This document shows, one piece after another, positions 10,000 through 18,774 of a stretch of DNA of 64,000 bases; the stretch's first letter is position 1; each line of letters begins with the position of its first letter. The notes under the pieces were generated by a model that had not been told where the DNA came from, ran no database searches, and was given only the letters and a program-made list of their open reading frames with translations. This DNA is from Bacteroidota bacterium (GTDB lineage: Bacteria > Bacteroidota > Bacteroidia > Bacteroidales > JAAUTT01), in NCBI GenBank assembly GCA_021779665.1, contig JAJYAG010000015.1, positions 1 through 64,000 on the forward strand, in the 5' to 3' direction. The position numbers and the translations under genes were made by a program.

Positions 10000-10037
10000 A
10001 GAGAGCAGCCCTGCCACCTCTGAACAGGACTGTCTCT
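10000..10037. other. imperfect hairpin in the SusD-sialidase intergenic region
   Basis: agagagcagccctg / caggactgtctct arms; no clear U tract on either strand. Confidence 0.4.
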
Positions 10038-10058
10038 GCAATCAACAACTAACGCAAA

Positions 10059-11627
10059 TTAATATCCGGGGGTTTGTGTAAGCTTGGGATCCTTATTTAA
10101 TGTATTAACATCCACCGGCCATAATACTTTATGACTTTCGGTTGTTGCATTAAGAACCGGCAAACTCTTTCCATAAGTAATATCCGCAGAGAATACCAGA
10201 GGTTTTCCATTGGCATCCTGCATTCTTAAAACATCGAACCAACGTTTGTTTTCAAAAACAAATTCCTTGTCTCTTTCTGCCAGGATAGCCAGCTCGTTCA
10301 AAGCAAATGTCTGACTGGCATAACCATGAACCGCAACATCATACTGACTGCCATAAGCACGCTTTCTGATTTCATTAATATATGGGGAAGGATCGCCACC
10401 TTTTTTGTTTTCAACTTCAGCAAGCATCAGGAGCACGTCGGCATAGCGATAAACAGGAATGTCGTCAACATAAACCATGTTACCTGTTGAATTAATTGTT
10501 CCCAGGAATTTACGAAGCACCAGACCTCCATTGATCAGGCTTCCGTTCGAAGCTTTGTCGTAGTAATCGAGGAAAGTGGCGGTTTTTCTGGAATCGAGAT
10601 CGCTAAAGCTTTGGAAAAGTGGGAAAATATATTCATTTCTTAACAAACCATTGGATTTAAGCGCCAACGTGTCGTTCGTAATCTTTTTCCCATCCTTATT
10701 GTATTTCACACCGATGAAGACATTATCGGAATAAACAAATTGAGATACATTATTAGTGGCTTCGTTGTCGAGAAACCGCAAGGCAAAAATTATTTCGTCA
10801 TTCCCTTTTCTGTTAAAAGCAAATACATCGGAAAATTTAGAAAGAAGGCTGAATTTGCCCTTTACTTCATTTAAAGCAGTTTCGGCCGTGCTAAGATCGG
10901 ATGCTGCCGGAGCCTGATCGCCGGTGGTAACTTTAGCCGACCACAGGTACACTTCTGCTTTTAACATCAAAGTTGCATATTTGGACCAACTGGCTTTGGC
11001 ATCGGTAACTGTAACGTTTGTACCAAACGCTTGTTCCGATTTGTCGATATCAGCCTTGATGAAATCGAGCGTCTGTTTGGGAGTGGAACGCTCAGTATAT
11101 AAAGGTTCAGCGGTTACAACGCCCTCCAGGACTTTTACTTCAGTAACCAAAGGTACTCCGCCAAAAGTACGGTACAGCCAGAAATAATAGAAAGCCCTTA
11201 TTCCGTATAGTTGTCCAACATAATAACTGCGACTTGCATCCGAAAGAAATGAACACTCATTCTGCACTTTGTCAATGGCAAGATTCACATTCAGAATACG
11301 GCCATAAAAACCTGCCCATGCCGAAATTCCTGTTTTATCCTTTGTAAAAGCCTGGTCTTTAATTGGACTTGAATAATCCAGACTGGTTGCAGTTGAGGAA
11401 GTTCCACTCTTTTGTAAACCACCGCGGGCTTCACCCAACAAAAAGTAGTTAACATGCTGGCTCCTAACCTGCGAATGAATTCCATAAATAAACCCTTTTA
11501 CCTGGGCCTCATTGTTCCAAAAGTTATTGCTGCCATAGTAGTCCTCGGGAGATAAATCCAGCTGATCGCACGATTGAACCGTGAACAACATTGCGATTAA
11601 GCAACTTATATATATTAGTTTTTTCAT
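10059..11627 (-). CDS. RagB/SusD family nutrient-uptake outer membrane lipoprotein
   Basis: Lipoprotein signal 'MLFTVQSCDQLDLSPEDYYGSNNFWNNEAQVKGFIYG', SusD C-terminal 'YRYADVLLMLAEVENKKGG...IRKRAYG...ERDKEFVFENKRWFDVLRM'. Confidence 0.96.
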   Translation of the reverse strand: MKKLIYISCLIAMLFTVQSCDQLDLSPEDYYGSNNFWNNEAQVKGFIYGIHSQVRSQHVNYFLLGEARGGLQKSGTSSTATSLDYSSPIKDQAFTKDKTGISAWAGFYGRILNVNLAIDKVQNECSFLSDASRSYYVGQLYGIRAFYYFWLYRTFGGVPLVTEVKVLEGVVTAEPLYTERSTPKQTLDFIKADIDKSEQAFGTNVTVTDAKASWSKYATLMLKAEVYLWSAKVTTGDQAPAASDLSTAETALNEVKGKFSLLSKFSDVFAFNRKGNDEIIFALRFLDNEATNNVSQFVYSDNVFIGVKYNKDGKKITNDTLALKSNGLLRNEYIFPLFQSFSDLDSRKTATFLDYYDKASNGSLINGGLVLRKFLGTINSTGNMVYVDDIPVYRYADVLLMLAEVENKKGGDPSPYINEIRKRAYGSQYDVAVHGYASQTFALNELAILAERDKEFVFENKRWFDVLRMQDANGKPLVFSADITYGKSLPVLNATTESHKVLWPVDVNTLNKDPKLTQTPGY

Positions 11628-11656
11628 ATCGATATTATTATAGTTGTGATTGATTT

Positions 11657-14600
11657 TTAGAATTGTAGATTGAGCCCGAAAATTACAGTACGGGGCAGCG
11701 GATAACCACCGCCAATTCCTGATGATGAAGAATTTTCGGGAGTGTAGAGCTTTGATTTTGTCAGGTAGCCCAGGTTCTGGCCTGTAACATTAAATTCAGC
11801 ACCGCCAATTCTCATCATATCCATCCATTTTTTGGGCAGAGAATAAGTTAAAGATACCTCTCTGAAATTCAGATAACTGGAATTATAAACAAACATACTG
11901 GATTGACGGGCATAGTTACGTTTGCCCAACTGATCGGCCCACAGATAACGAGGATATTCAGCATTGGGATTTTCAGGAGTCCAGGTATTCTTTGTATCTT
12001 CAAGGGTATTGAACGATCCTTGCATCATACCCAGAAACCAGGGACGGATGTTATCAACCTGCTGGAAATCGAGAGAATAATCAAAACGGGCATAGAAGGT
12101 TAACCCTTTCCAGGAAGCAGTTGTACTGAAACCGCCAAACCATTTTGGGTTTACGTTGCCAACCTCAACCATATCGAAGTTATCGATAACATTGTCTCCA
12201 TTTACATCTTTCCAGATCACATCGCCAGGCTGAATCGGAATACCATTCGCTTTCTGCGCATCAGTCATGGCTGCCCACAAGGTTGGACCGTAAAGAATTT
12301 TACCGTTACTACCGTTATTTCCCGAAGTGATATCGGTACGGTTACCGGCTATTTGCATCACCTGGGCATCATCTTTGTAAATTCCTTCGGCAATAAAAGC
12401 ATAGATTGCGCCGGGACGCTGTCCCTCCTGATAACCACCTACCCAGATTTTTTCACCTGTAGCTCCGTCGTATACCTGGAATGCACCCTGACGATTTCGT
12501 TCCAGTCCGTTGTATGGCAATTTAATTACCGTATTAATATTGTGTGAAATGTTTGCAGTTACACTCCATGTTAATTCCTTTTTCCGGATAATTCTGAAAT
12601 CAAAATCCATCTCCACACCGCGATTTCGCAGCTCCCCGTTGTTCGAACGGATAGATGAAATACCTGATGTTTCAGGAAGAGGAATGTTGGCATATTTATC
12701 GAGTGTAGTGCGGGTGTAATAATTAAAGGTTGACATAATTCTGTTTTCGAGAAAACCTAAGTCAATACCGAATTCTGTGGTATTAGAACGCTCCCATTTA
12801 AGACTCGGATTAGGAATACTTCCTAATGCATAGCCTATCTGGGTATTATACAGGCTTGACCCATAACTACCCTGAAGTTCGTAAGCACCAATATTTGAAA
12901 CATTGCCATTCAAACCATAACTGGCACGAAGTTTAGCTGAGGAAAGGATATTATTGAGACCCTTCATAAATTCCTCTCTGGAAATTACCCAACCACCGGA
13001 TATTCCGGGAAATATCCCCCAGCGGTTATCACCTAAAAGCCTTGAGTAACCATCGCGGCGAAGCGTAAATGATAACAGATATTTTTCTTTATAGTCGTAA
13101 TTCACACGGCTCAGAAACGACATGATTCGTTCACGGAAATGATAGGAATCGATAGAACGGAGATTTTCCTTAGCCGATGTATACTGAAGGTCCATAAAGT
13201 CGTCGGTTGGTGCACCGGAACCGCTTGCCGAGATACCTTTGGTGTAGGTATCGTAAAACTCAAAACCAGCCAGAGCGTTCAATGAATGATCTTTTGCAAT
13301 TGTAACATCATAATTTAAAATCGCATTGTAAGTTTGATCCCGTCGGCGTTCAAAAGAAGCAGATGAACTACGCGTTCTGTTCCAGTTGTTAGGACTTTGC
13401 AGATAATCCTGATTAAAGTTTTCATACAAACCTTCATCGTAGAGCATTGTAGCGTTCAACTTTAAGCTAAGCCCCTTGTAAAGATCAATTTTGAAGCTTT
13501 GTGCAAAGTTGATTTTATCAGTGGCATTGTTCCTTTTAAATCTGGAATCGTTAAACAACGGATTTCCATCGGTCGCATTGGTTCCCAGCAATAAAACACC
13601 ATTTGCATTGTATTCTCTCTGAGTTGGAGGAGCACTAAGCATGCGGGCAAAATAGTTCGCTTCAGAATTCAGGGGTACATCTCTCCATCTTGCATTGGTA
13701 TACTGCAACGAACTGCTGGATGTAAGCCAGGTTTTTATTTTATAATCGCCATTGAATACAAAATTCAACCTTTTATAAAACGTATTTACCGGAAGTCCTT
13801 CGGCATCATAATAGCCAATGCCGGCATAATAACTGCCATTTTCGTTACCTCCCGACATAGAGATATTATAATCCTGAGTTAGCGAAGGTTTATTGAAAGC
13901 AGTTGAAGATCGGTCGAATTCAGAGAAAATGATCTGTTCGCCGGTAATTGGGTCTGTCATTGTTTTCCAACCCTGATCTAACAGGAAATTTAAATTTTCC
14001 GAGTATTTCATCGGGCTCCAGATAGCCTGCGACGATTTGGTTCCGTCGAGCGGAAGCAAGGGATTTGCCGGATCCCAGTACAGATTACCCAAACCATAAG
14101 GCTGAGCACCGTTAAGATTTGCCTGCACTCCTGAGCCATAGCCCTTCCAGGCTCCATTGGAATCCTGATAAATGCGACCCGAATTATAAACACCTGTGCG
14201 AACCCAATTCAGATAATCTTCAGCACCCAGAAAATCATAAACATTATCCAGGTAATTCAAACCAATTTTCGATTTCAGAGAAATCTGGGTTTTTCCGGCT
14301 TTACCTTTTTTAGAGGTAATGAGAATAACTCCGTTATTTGCTCTTGCGCCGTAAAGTGCAGTAGCGCCGGCATCTTTCAAAACTTCAATCGATTCAATAT
14401 CCTCAGGATTGATATCACTTAAACTCGAACGAACCTGTCCGTCAATCATGACTAAAGGTGAACCGGAACCATCAAAGTTAGTTCCGCCACGAAGCGTAAT
14501 GGTTGGCACTGAACCAGGGTTACCCGACACCTGCGCAACTTTGAGCCCCGACACAGCTCCTGAAAGGGCCTGAGCCGGGTTGGAGTACATACCACTCTTT

Positions 14601-15007
14601 AATGTCTCGTTCTTAACCGAGGCAATGGAATTGGTAAGCTTCTTACGTTTCTGACTACCCCCATAACCAGTTACTACAACTTCCTCCAGACTTTCAACAC
14701 TGGGTAATAAAGTAATATTAATTGCAGCCTGACCATTTACGGCCACTTTTTCGGGAATATAACCTATAAAAGAAAATGTCAGATTCGAATTTGGATCGGA
14801 AACCGATATCGAGTATTTACCATCGATGTCAGATACAGTTCCCAGAGTTGTTCCCTCAACAACAATGTTCACGCCCGGAAGAGGTTCATTAGTCACACCA
14901 TCCAGCACCGTACCGGTAACCTTCAGCTGGCCAAAAAGATTGCTGGTTACAAATAAAGCAAACATCAGCGCTAACATCTTCTGCCATAAATGCATAGTTC
15001 GTACCAT
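11657..15007 (-). CDS. SusC/RagA family TonB-linked outer membrane protein
   Basis: Carboxypeptidase-like regulatory domain 'VTGTVLDGVTNEPLPGVNIVVEGTTLGTVSDIDGKYSI', plug 'EEVVVTGYGGSQKRKKLTNSIASV', 'IESIEVLKDAGATALYGARANNGVILITSKKG'. Confidence 0.97.
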   Translation of the reverse strand: MVRTMHLWQKMLALMFALFVTSNLFGQLKVTGTVLDGVTNEPLPGVNIVVEGTTLGTVSDIDGKYSISVSDPNSNLTFSFIGYIPEKVAVNGQAAINITLLPSVESLEEVVVTGYGGSQKRKKLTNSIASVKNETLKSGMYSNPAQALSGAVSGLKVAQVSGNPGSVPTITLRGGTNFDGSGSPLVMIDGQVRSSLSDINPEDIESIEVLKDAGATALYGARANNGVILITSKKGKAGKTQISLKSKIGLNYLDNVYDFLGAEDYLNWVRTGVYNSGRIYQDSNGAWKGYGSGVQANLNGAQPYGLGNLYWDPANPLLPLDGTKSSQAIWSPMKYSENLNFLLDQGWKTMTDPITGEQIIFSEFDRSSTAFNKPSLTQDYNISMSGGNENGSYYAGIGYYDAEGLPVNTFYKRLNFVFNGDYKIKTWLTSSSSLQYTNARWRDVPLNSEANYFARMLSAPPTQREYNANGVLLLGTNATDGNPLFNDSRFKRNNATDKINFAQSFKIDLYKGLSLKLNATMLYDEGLYENFNQDYLQSPNNWNRTRSSSASFERRRDQTYNAILNYDVTIAKDHSLNALAGFEFYDTYTKGISASGSGAPTDDFMDLQYTSAKENLRSIDSYHFRERIMSFLSRVNYDYKEKYLLSFTLRRDGYSRLLGDNRWGIFPGISGGWVISREEFMKGLNNILSSAKLRASYGLNGNVSNIGAYELQGSYGSSLYNTQIGYALGSIPNPSLKWERSNTTEFGIDLGFLENRIMSTFNYYTRTTLDKYANIPLPETSGISSIRSNNGELRNRGVEMDFDFRIIRKKELTWSVTANISHNINTVIKLPYNGLERNRQGAFQVYDGATGEKIWVGGYQEGQRPGAIYAFIAEGIYKDDAQVMQIAGNRTDITSGNNGSNGKILYGPTLWAAMTDAQKANGIPIQPGDVIWKDVNGDNVIDNFDMVEVGNVNPKWFGGFSTTASWKGLTFYARFDYSLDFQQVDNIRPWFLGMMQGSFNTLEDTKNTWTPENPNAEYPRYLWADQLGKRNYARQSSMFVYNSSYLNFREVSLTYSLPKKWMDMMRIGGAEFNVTGQNLGYLTKSKLYTPENSSSSGIGGGYPLPRTVIFGLNLQF

Positions 15008-15054
15008 AAATTGATAAGTTTAATTTGTGTTTTTGTTTTATGTATTACATAATG

Positions 15055-15087
15055 CAAATTTATATGGAATAATTTCATTTATCCAAA
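15055..15087 (-). promoter_or_regulatory. Bacteroidetes sigma-A-type promoter for susC
   Basis: Minus strand TTTG - 21 nt - TAAATTTG, matching the TTTG/TAnnTTTG -33/-7 pattern, about 45 nt upstream of the susC ATG. Confidence 0.6.
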
Positions 15088-15136
15088 TATTTTGTTGAGA
15101 TTTGTCAAAAAAAATTAAAAAAAATCATAGAGGCAT

Positions 15137-15154
15137 TGTATCCGCTGGATTACA
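15137..15154. promoter_or_regulatory. pseudo-palindrome TGTATCC-gct-GGATTACA, candidate GntR/FadR-type operator
   Basis: Interrupted dyad between divergent susC and the GntR-family gene. Confidence 0.4.
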
Positions 15155-15198
15155 GGATCTTGAGATTTTTCAGGTTGAATATTCTTAAACTTTAGTGA

Positions 15199-15900
15199 AT
15201 GGACGATTATAAAGAAATATTATCGACGATAGATAACAGAAGCCTCGTAGACAAGGTAGAAACAAGAATGATTGAATACTTTATAAAAAAAGAGCTAAAA
15301 CCCAACGATATTATACCAAAAGAAATTGAGCTGGCGCAGGCAATGGGTGTTAGTCGTACTGTTATCCGGGAATCGTTGAACCGGCTTAAAACTACCGGAA
15401 TTATTGAGTCAATTAAGCATAAAGGCACTATTATAAAGAGTCCCAATCTTTATAGCATCATGCAAAAATCGTTAATACCTAATATACTTGACGATACAAC
15501 TTTAAAAGAAATCTTTGAGTTCAGGCTTGTGCTGGAAATTGGAATGGCCGATCTCGTAATTAAACGCATTACTCCCGAAAAAATCATCGAATTATCGGCC
15601 ATAGTTGAAGATGAACCCGAAAAGTCAGAATCGACCTTATTTGATGTGGATCATGAAATCAAATTTCATGGTAAACTTTATGAAATAACCGGCAATAATA
15701 CTTTAAAACAATTCCAGTCGGTGCTTCTGCCAATATTCAATTTCGCCTACCAAAGCGGTTTAATAGACAAACCGACATCAAAGAAGCAGTACGTTTCGCA
15801 TAAAGGTCTTGTTGAAGTCCTAAAGGATGGGAACGCTCAAAAATTCAGGGAAGCTATGCGCATGCATCTCGAAAATCACTTCCAGAGAATCCTGGAGTAG
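15199..15900 (+). CDS. GntR/FadR family transcriptional regulator
   Basis: wHTH 'PKEIELAQAMGVSRTVIRESLNRLKTTGIIESIKHKGTIIKSP' and FCD-like C-terminal domain 'FEFRLVLEIGMADLV...FHGKLYEITGN'. Confidence 0.93.
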   Translation: MDDYKEILSTIDNRSLVDKVETRMIEYFIKKELKPNDIIPKEIELAQAMGVSRTVIRESLNRLKTTGIIESIKHKGTIIKSPNLYSIMQKSLIPNILDDTTLKEIFEFRLVLEIGMADLVIKRITPEKIIELSAIVEDEPEKSESTLFDVDHEIKFHGKLYEITGNNTLKQFQSVLLPIFNFAYQSGLIDKPTSKKQYVSHKGLVEVLKDGNAQKFREAMRMHLENHFQRILE

Positions 15901-15910
15901 GAATAAGAAA

Positions 15911-15954
15911 AGTCAATTATCAATCACTTTGCAGGATTAATAATTGACTTTTTT
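15911..15954 (+). terminator. intrinsic terminator after GntR gene
   Basis: agtcaattat ... ataattgact followed by a T run. Confidence 0.65.
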
Positions 15955-15963
15955 GCAGAAATT

Positions 15964-16467
15964 TCAGGCTGTTTTTAAACTTTTCTTTTTACGCGAAAGG
16001 AGTAATATTACGGCGGTAGTGATAACAGCAGCTACCACCACCTTTTTGGCCAGACCTTTCTTGTTATATTTCCATTCGGACTTAATGCCCAGTTCACCCA
16101 GGATATTTGGAATCCGGCCCTTACGAATATCGCTTATAATTCCTTCCCATACATTAACCCGGTCGGCTAATAACAAGGGAAGCCAGTGGCCGAAACTGCC
16201 TTCACCGTACTTAAATGCATACCGGCGAATTTTCCCGCTGACTCCCGACGGGGGAACCGAAGTTCCGTAAACAGCACTGATGGAAGGGCGCTCATTCGAT
16301 TTGAGAATTTCAACTTTCCCATGCTGGGCGACAGGCTTTTTATATCCAAGCCTTTTATGATCGTCACCGGTATAGTTTTTCATAGGATAGGTGGGCTCAT
16401 TATGAGGATCAGCGTCCACACCCCATCCTTTTATATGAGCATATCTGTTAATTGTTGTTGTATCCAT
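15964..16467 (-). CDS. conserved hypothetical protein with C-terminal transmembrane segment
   Basis: 167 aa, 'INRYAHIKGWGVDADPHNEPTYPMK', 'SIRKVVVAAVITTAVILLLSRKKK'-like C-terminal hydrophobic tail; 12 nt downstream of the ADH gene stop. Confidence 0.75.
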   Translation of the reverse strand: MDTTTINRYAHIKGWGVDADPHNEPTYPMKNYTGDDHKRLGYKKPVAQHGKVEILKSNERPSISAVYGTSVPPSGVSGKIRRYAFKYGEGSFGHWLPLLLADRVNVWEGIISDIRKGRIPNILGELGIKSEWKYNKKGLAKKVVVAAVITTAVILLLSRKKKSLKTA

Positions 16468-16479
16468 AAAAATTTTATT

Positions 16480-17628
16480 TTAAGCAACTGAAGGAATTAG
16501 AACAGGTTTTATACAATTATCAAGCTTTGCCGAGAAAATATGGTAAGCATCGGATATTTCCTCTAACGGAAAACGATGGGTTATAATTTCTTTAGGATTT
16601 AACCGACCTTCCATTACATGCTCAATTAATCTTGGCAACAGCCTTTTAACCGATGCCTGGTTCGCCCGGAGCGTAAGTCCCTTGTTAACAAAATTACCAA
16701 TAGGAATGAGGTTACCCGTGGGGCCATAAACCCCAACAACAGAAACGATTCCACCTTTCTTAACTGAATTGATAGCCCAGTGTAATGCAGTTGCCGCACC
16801 CGATTGCAACATAAGCTTACGGCCGGTTATGGTTTGCATGGCACTGCCTGCGGCTTCACACCCAACTGCATCAATGCAGACATCGGCTCCAAACCAGCCT
16901 GTTGTTTTTTTAAGGAAAAGAACCGGATCGCCAAGTGACCTGAAATTGTAAGCCTCACATTGAGCATATTTCTTAACAAAATCAAGCCGGTATTCCAGAT
17001 GATCGATTACAATGACACGACCGGCTCCAAATAACCATGAACACTTTGCTGCCATGATGCCAATTGGTCCGGCTCCAAAAATAACAACAGTATCACCGGT
17101 TTTAATTCCTCCCATTTCGGCAGCCTGATATCCTGTAGGCACAACATCAGTTAAAAGAACCGCATCGTCTAAATCCATTCCATCAGGAATTATAGTAGGA
17201 CCAATATCGGCATAGGGAACGCGGACATATTCGGCCTGACCGCCATCATAACCACCTGCCGTATGCGAATATCCAAAAATACCTCCAACTGCAGTAGCTT
17301 CAGGGTTGGATTCGTGACAATTTCCGTAAAGCCCCTGCTTACAGAAAACACATTTACCACACGAAACATTAAAAGGTACAATAACCCTGTCGCCAACTTT
17401 GAGATTTTGAACACTCTCACCAATTTCCTCAACAATACCAACAAATTCGTGCCCGAATGTCATTCCAACACGTGTGTCCGGAACCATTCCATGATATAAA
17501 TGTAAGTCGGACCCGCAAATACAGGAACGAACAACACGAACAATAGCGTCATCAGGGTGAAGAATCTCAGGGTAAGGTTTATGATCGACTCGGACCCGGT
17601 ATGGTCCACGGTAGTTCATTGCTAACAT
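16480..17628 (-). CDS. zinc-dependent alcohol dehydrogenase (MDR superfamily)
   Basis: 'GHEFVGIVEEIGESVQNLKVGDRVIVPFNVSCGKCVFCKQG' and Rossmann 'VVIFGAGPIGIMAAKCSWLFGAGRVIVID'; resembles formaldehyde-dehydrogenase-like MDR. Confidence 0.92.
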   Translation of the reverse strand: MLAMNYRGPYRVRVDHKPYPEILHPDDAIVRVVRSCICGSDLHLYHGMVPDTRVGMTFGHEFVGIVEEIGESVQNLKVGDRVIVPFNVSCGKCVFCKQGLYGNCHESNPEATAVGGIFGYSHTAGGYDGGQAEYVRVPYADIGPTIIPDGMDLDDAVLLTDVVPTGYQAAEMGGIKTGDTVVIFGAGPIGIMAAKCSWLFGAGRVIVIDHLEYRLDFVKKYAQCEAYNFRSLGDPVLFLKKTTGWFGADVCIDAVGCEAAGSAMQTITGRKLMLQSGAATALHWAINSVKKGGIVSVVGVYGPTGNLIPIGNFVNKGLTLRANQASVKRLLPRLIEHVMEGRLNPKEIITHRFPLEEISDAYHIFSAKLDNCIKPVLIPSVA

Positions 17629-18251
17629 AGTTTTCTTCTTTTAAGTTATTAATAGATTAAAAGTATGAATCAATTAATGCATCACACTTTTCAAATTACA
17701 TGCCTTCGAAAACCAATGAGCCTAAAGTATAATCAAAATGCCAAAAAGCTGATTGATTAGGGTAGTCAGATAGATTAATCAGGAAAAATTTAGTTAACGG
17801 GGCTGATAATAAAGGCTGCTATTGCTGAAATATTTACTTCTGCGGGTGTTGGTTTGGGGAAAAACTACCACGACCAAAACAACCATACCTTTGTAAAAAT
17901 TAATTCAGCTTATTTAAATAAATAAATTAAGTAAATTAAAATATTAAAATTGATGCATAGCTAATTACAATTTGAAAGACGTTGAAAAATGGCTAAACCA
18001 AAAGAATAAATTTTGAAAAGAAGTGCGAACAAGTATTAACCGAATCTGTTTCTTAATTGTAAACAATAGTACTAATTTATGCTAAATTTAAATACAGAAT
18101 AACATTAAAATAAGATAAATAAACACGATTGCATTAGAAATTTGCGAACTTTACATATTTTATGATTTAATAAAATAAAAGAATTTTAAAAATTATTAAT
18201 TTCGATAATTATTAATAGAATTGAACTAACTTAAATTCTAAATAAAAACAA

Positions 18252-18590
18252 ATGGAAGAAAACTTAATTGAAAAAGTAGCAACATTGCTTAAACAATCCG
18301 AAAAATGGATGATTCGCGACGATGAAGGAAACCTTCACGAGTTAAATGCCGGTGTTAAAGGAGTACCCGAATTAGTTACAGCTAAAAAAGAAATTTACAG
18401 TTTATTCTTCGGCAAGGAGAGAATTTCAGCCGCTAATCTGAAGCAATTAGATGAAGTTGTTACTGAATTAGTAAAATTTATTTGGGAGAATTTCACATAC
18501 AAAGTAAAAACTGAAAGCCAGGAAGAATTGAAATCTCTGATTCAGAAATACAATCTGAAAGAATTAAAAAAAAGAACTAAACAAGAATAA
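18252..18590 (+). CDS. hypothetical protein (112 aa)
   Basis: ORF with plausible composition, followed by a strong terminator. Confidence 0.65.
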   Translation: MEENLIEKVATLLKQSEKWMIRDDEGNLHELNAGVKGVPELVTAKKEIYSLFFGKERISAANLKQLDEVVTELVKFIWENFTYKVKTESQEELKSLIQKYNLKELKKRTKQE

Positions 18591-18599
18591 TTCAAACAA

Positions 18600-18630
18600 A
18601 ACCCTGCCGAATCCGGCAGGGTTTTTCTTT
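18600..18630 (+). terminator. intrinsic terminator
   Basis: CCCTGCCG-aatc-CGGCAGGG followed by TTTTTCTTTT. Confidence 0.9.
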
Positions 18631-18774
18631 TAAAACCACTAAGCATTAGTTTACTTCGTTCCTCTTGCTTTATTCAGCTTAAATCTTCAAAAGACGACAA
18701 AAATCATATTTTTAGCCCAAAACCCAAATAGAAAGGATTTTATCTTTGGGCCATAAACCTAAATAAAAATTTCA

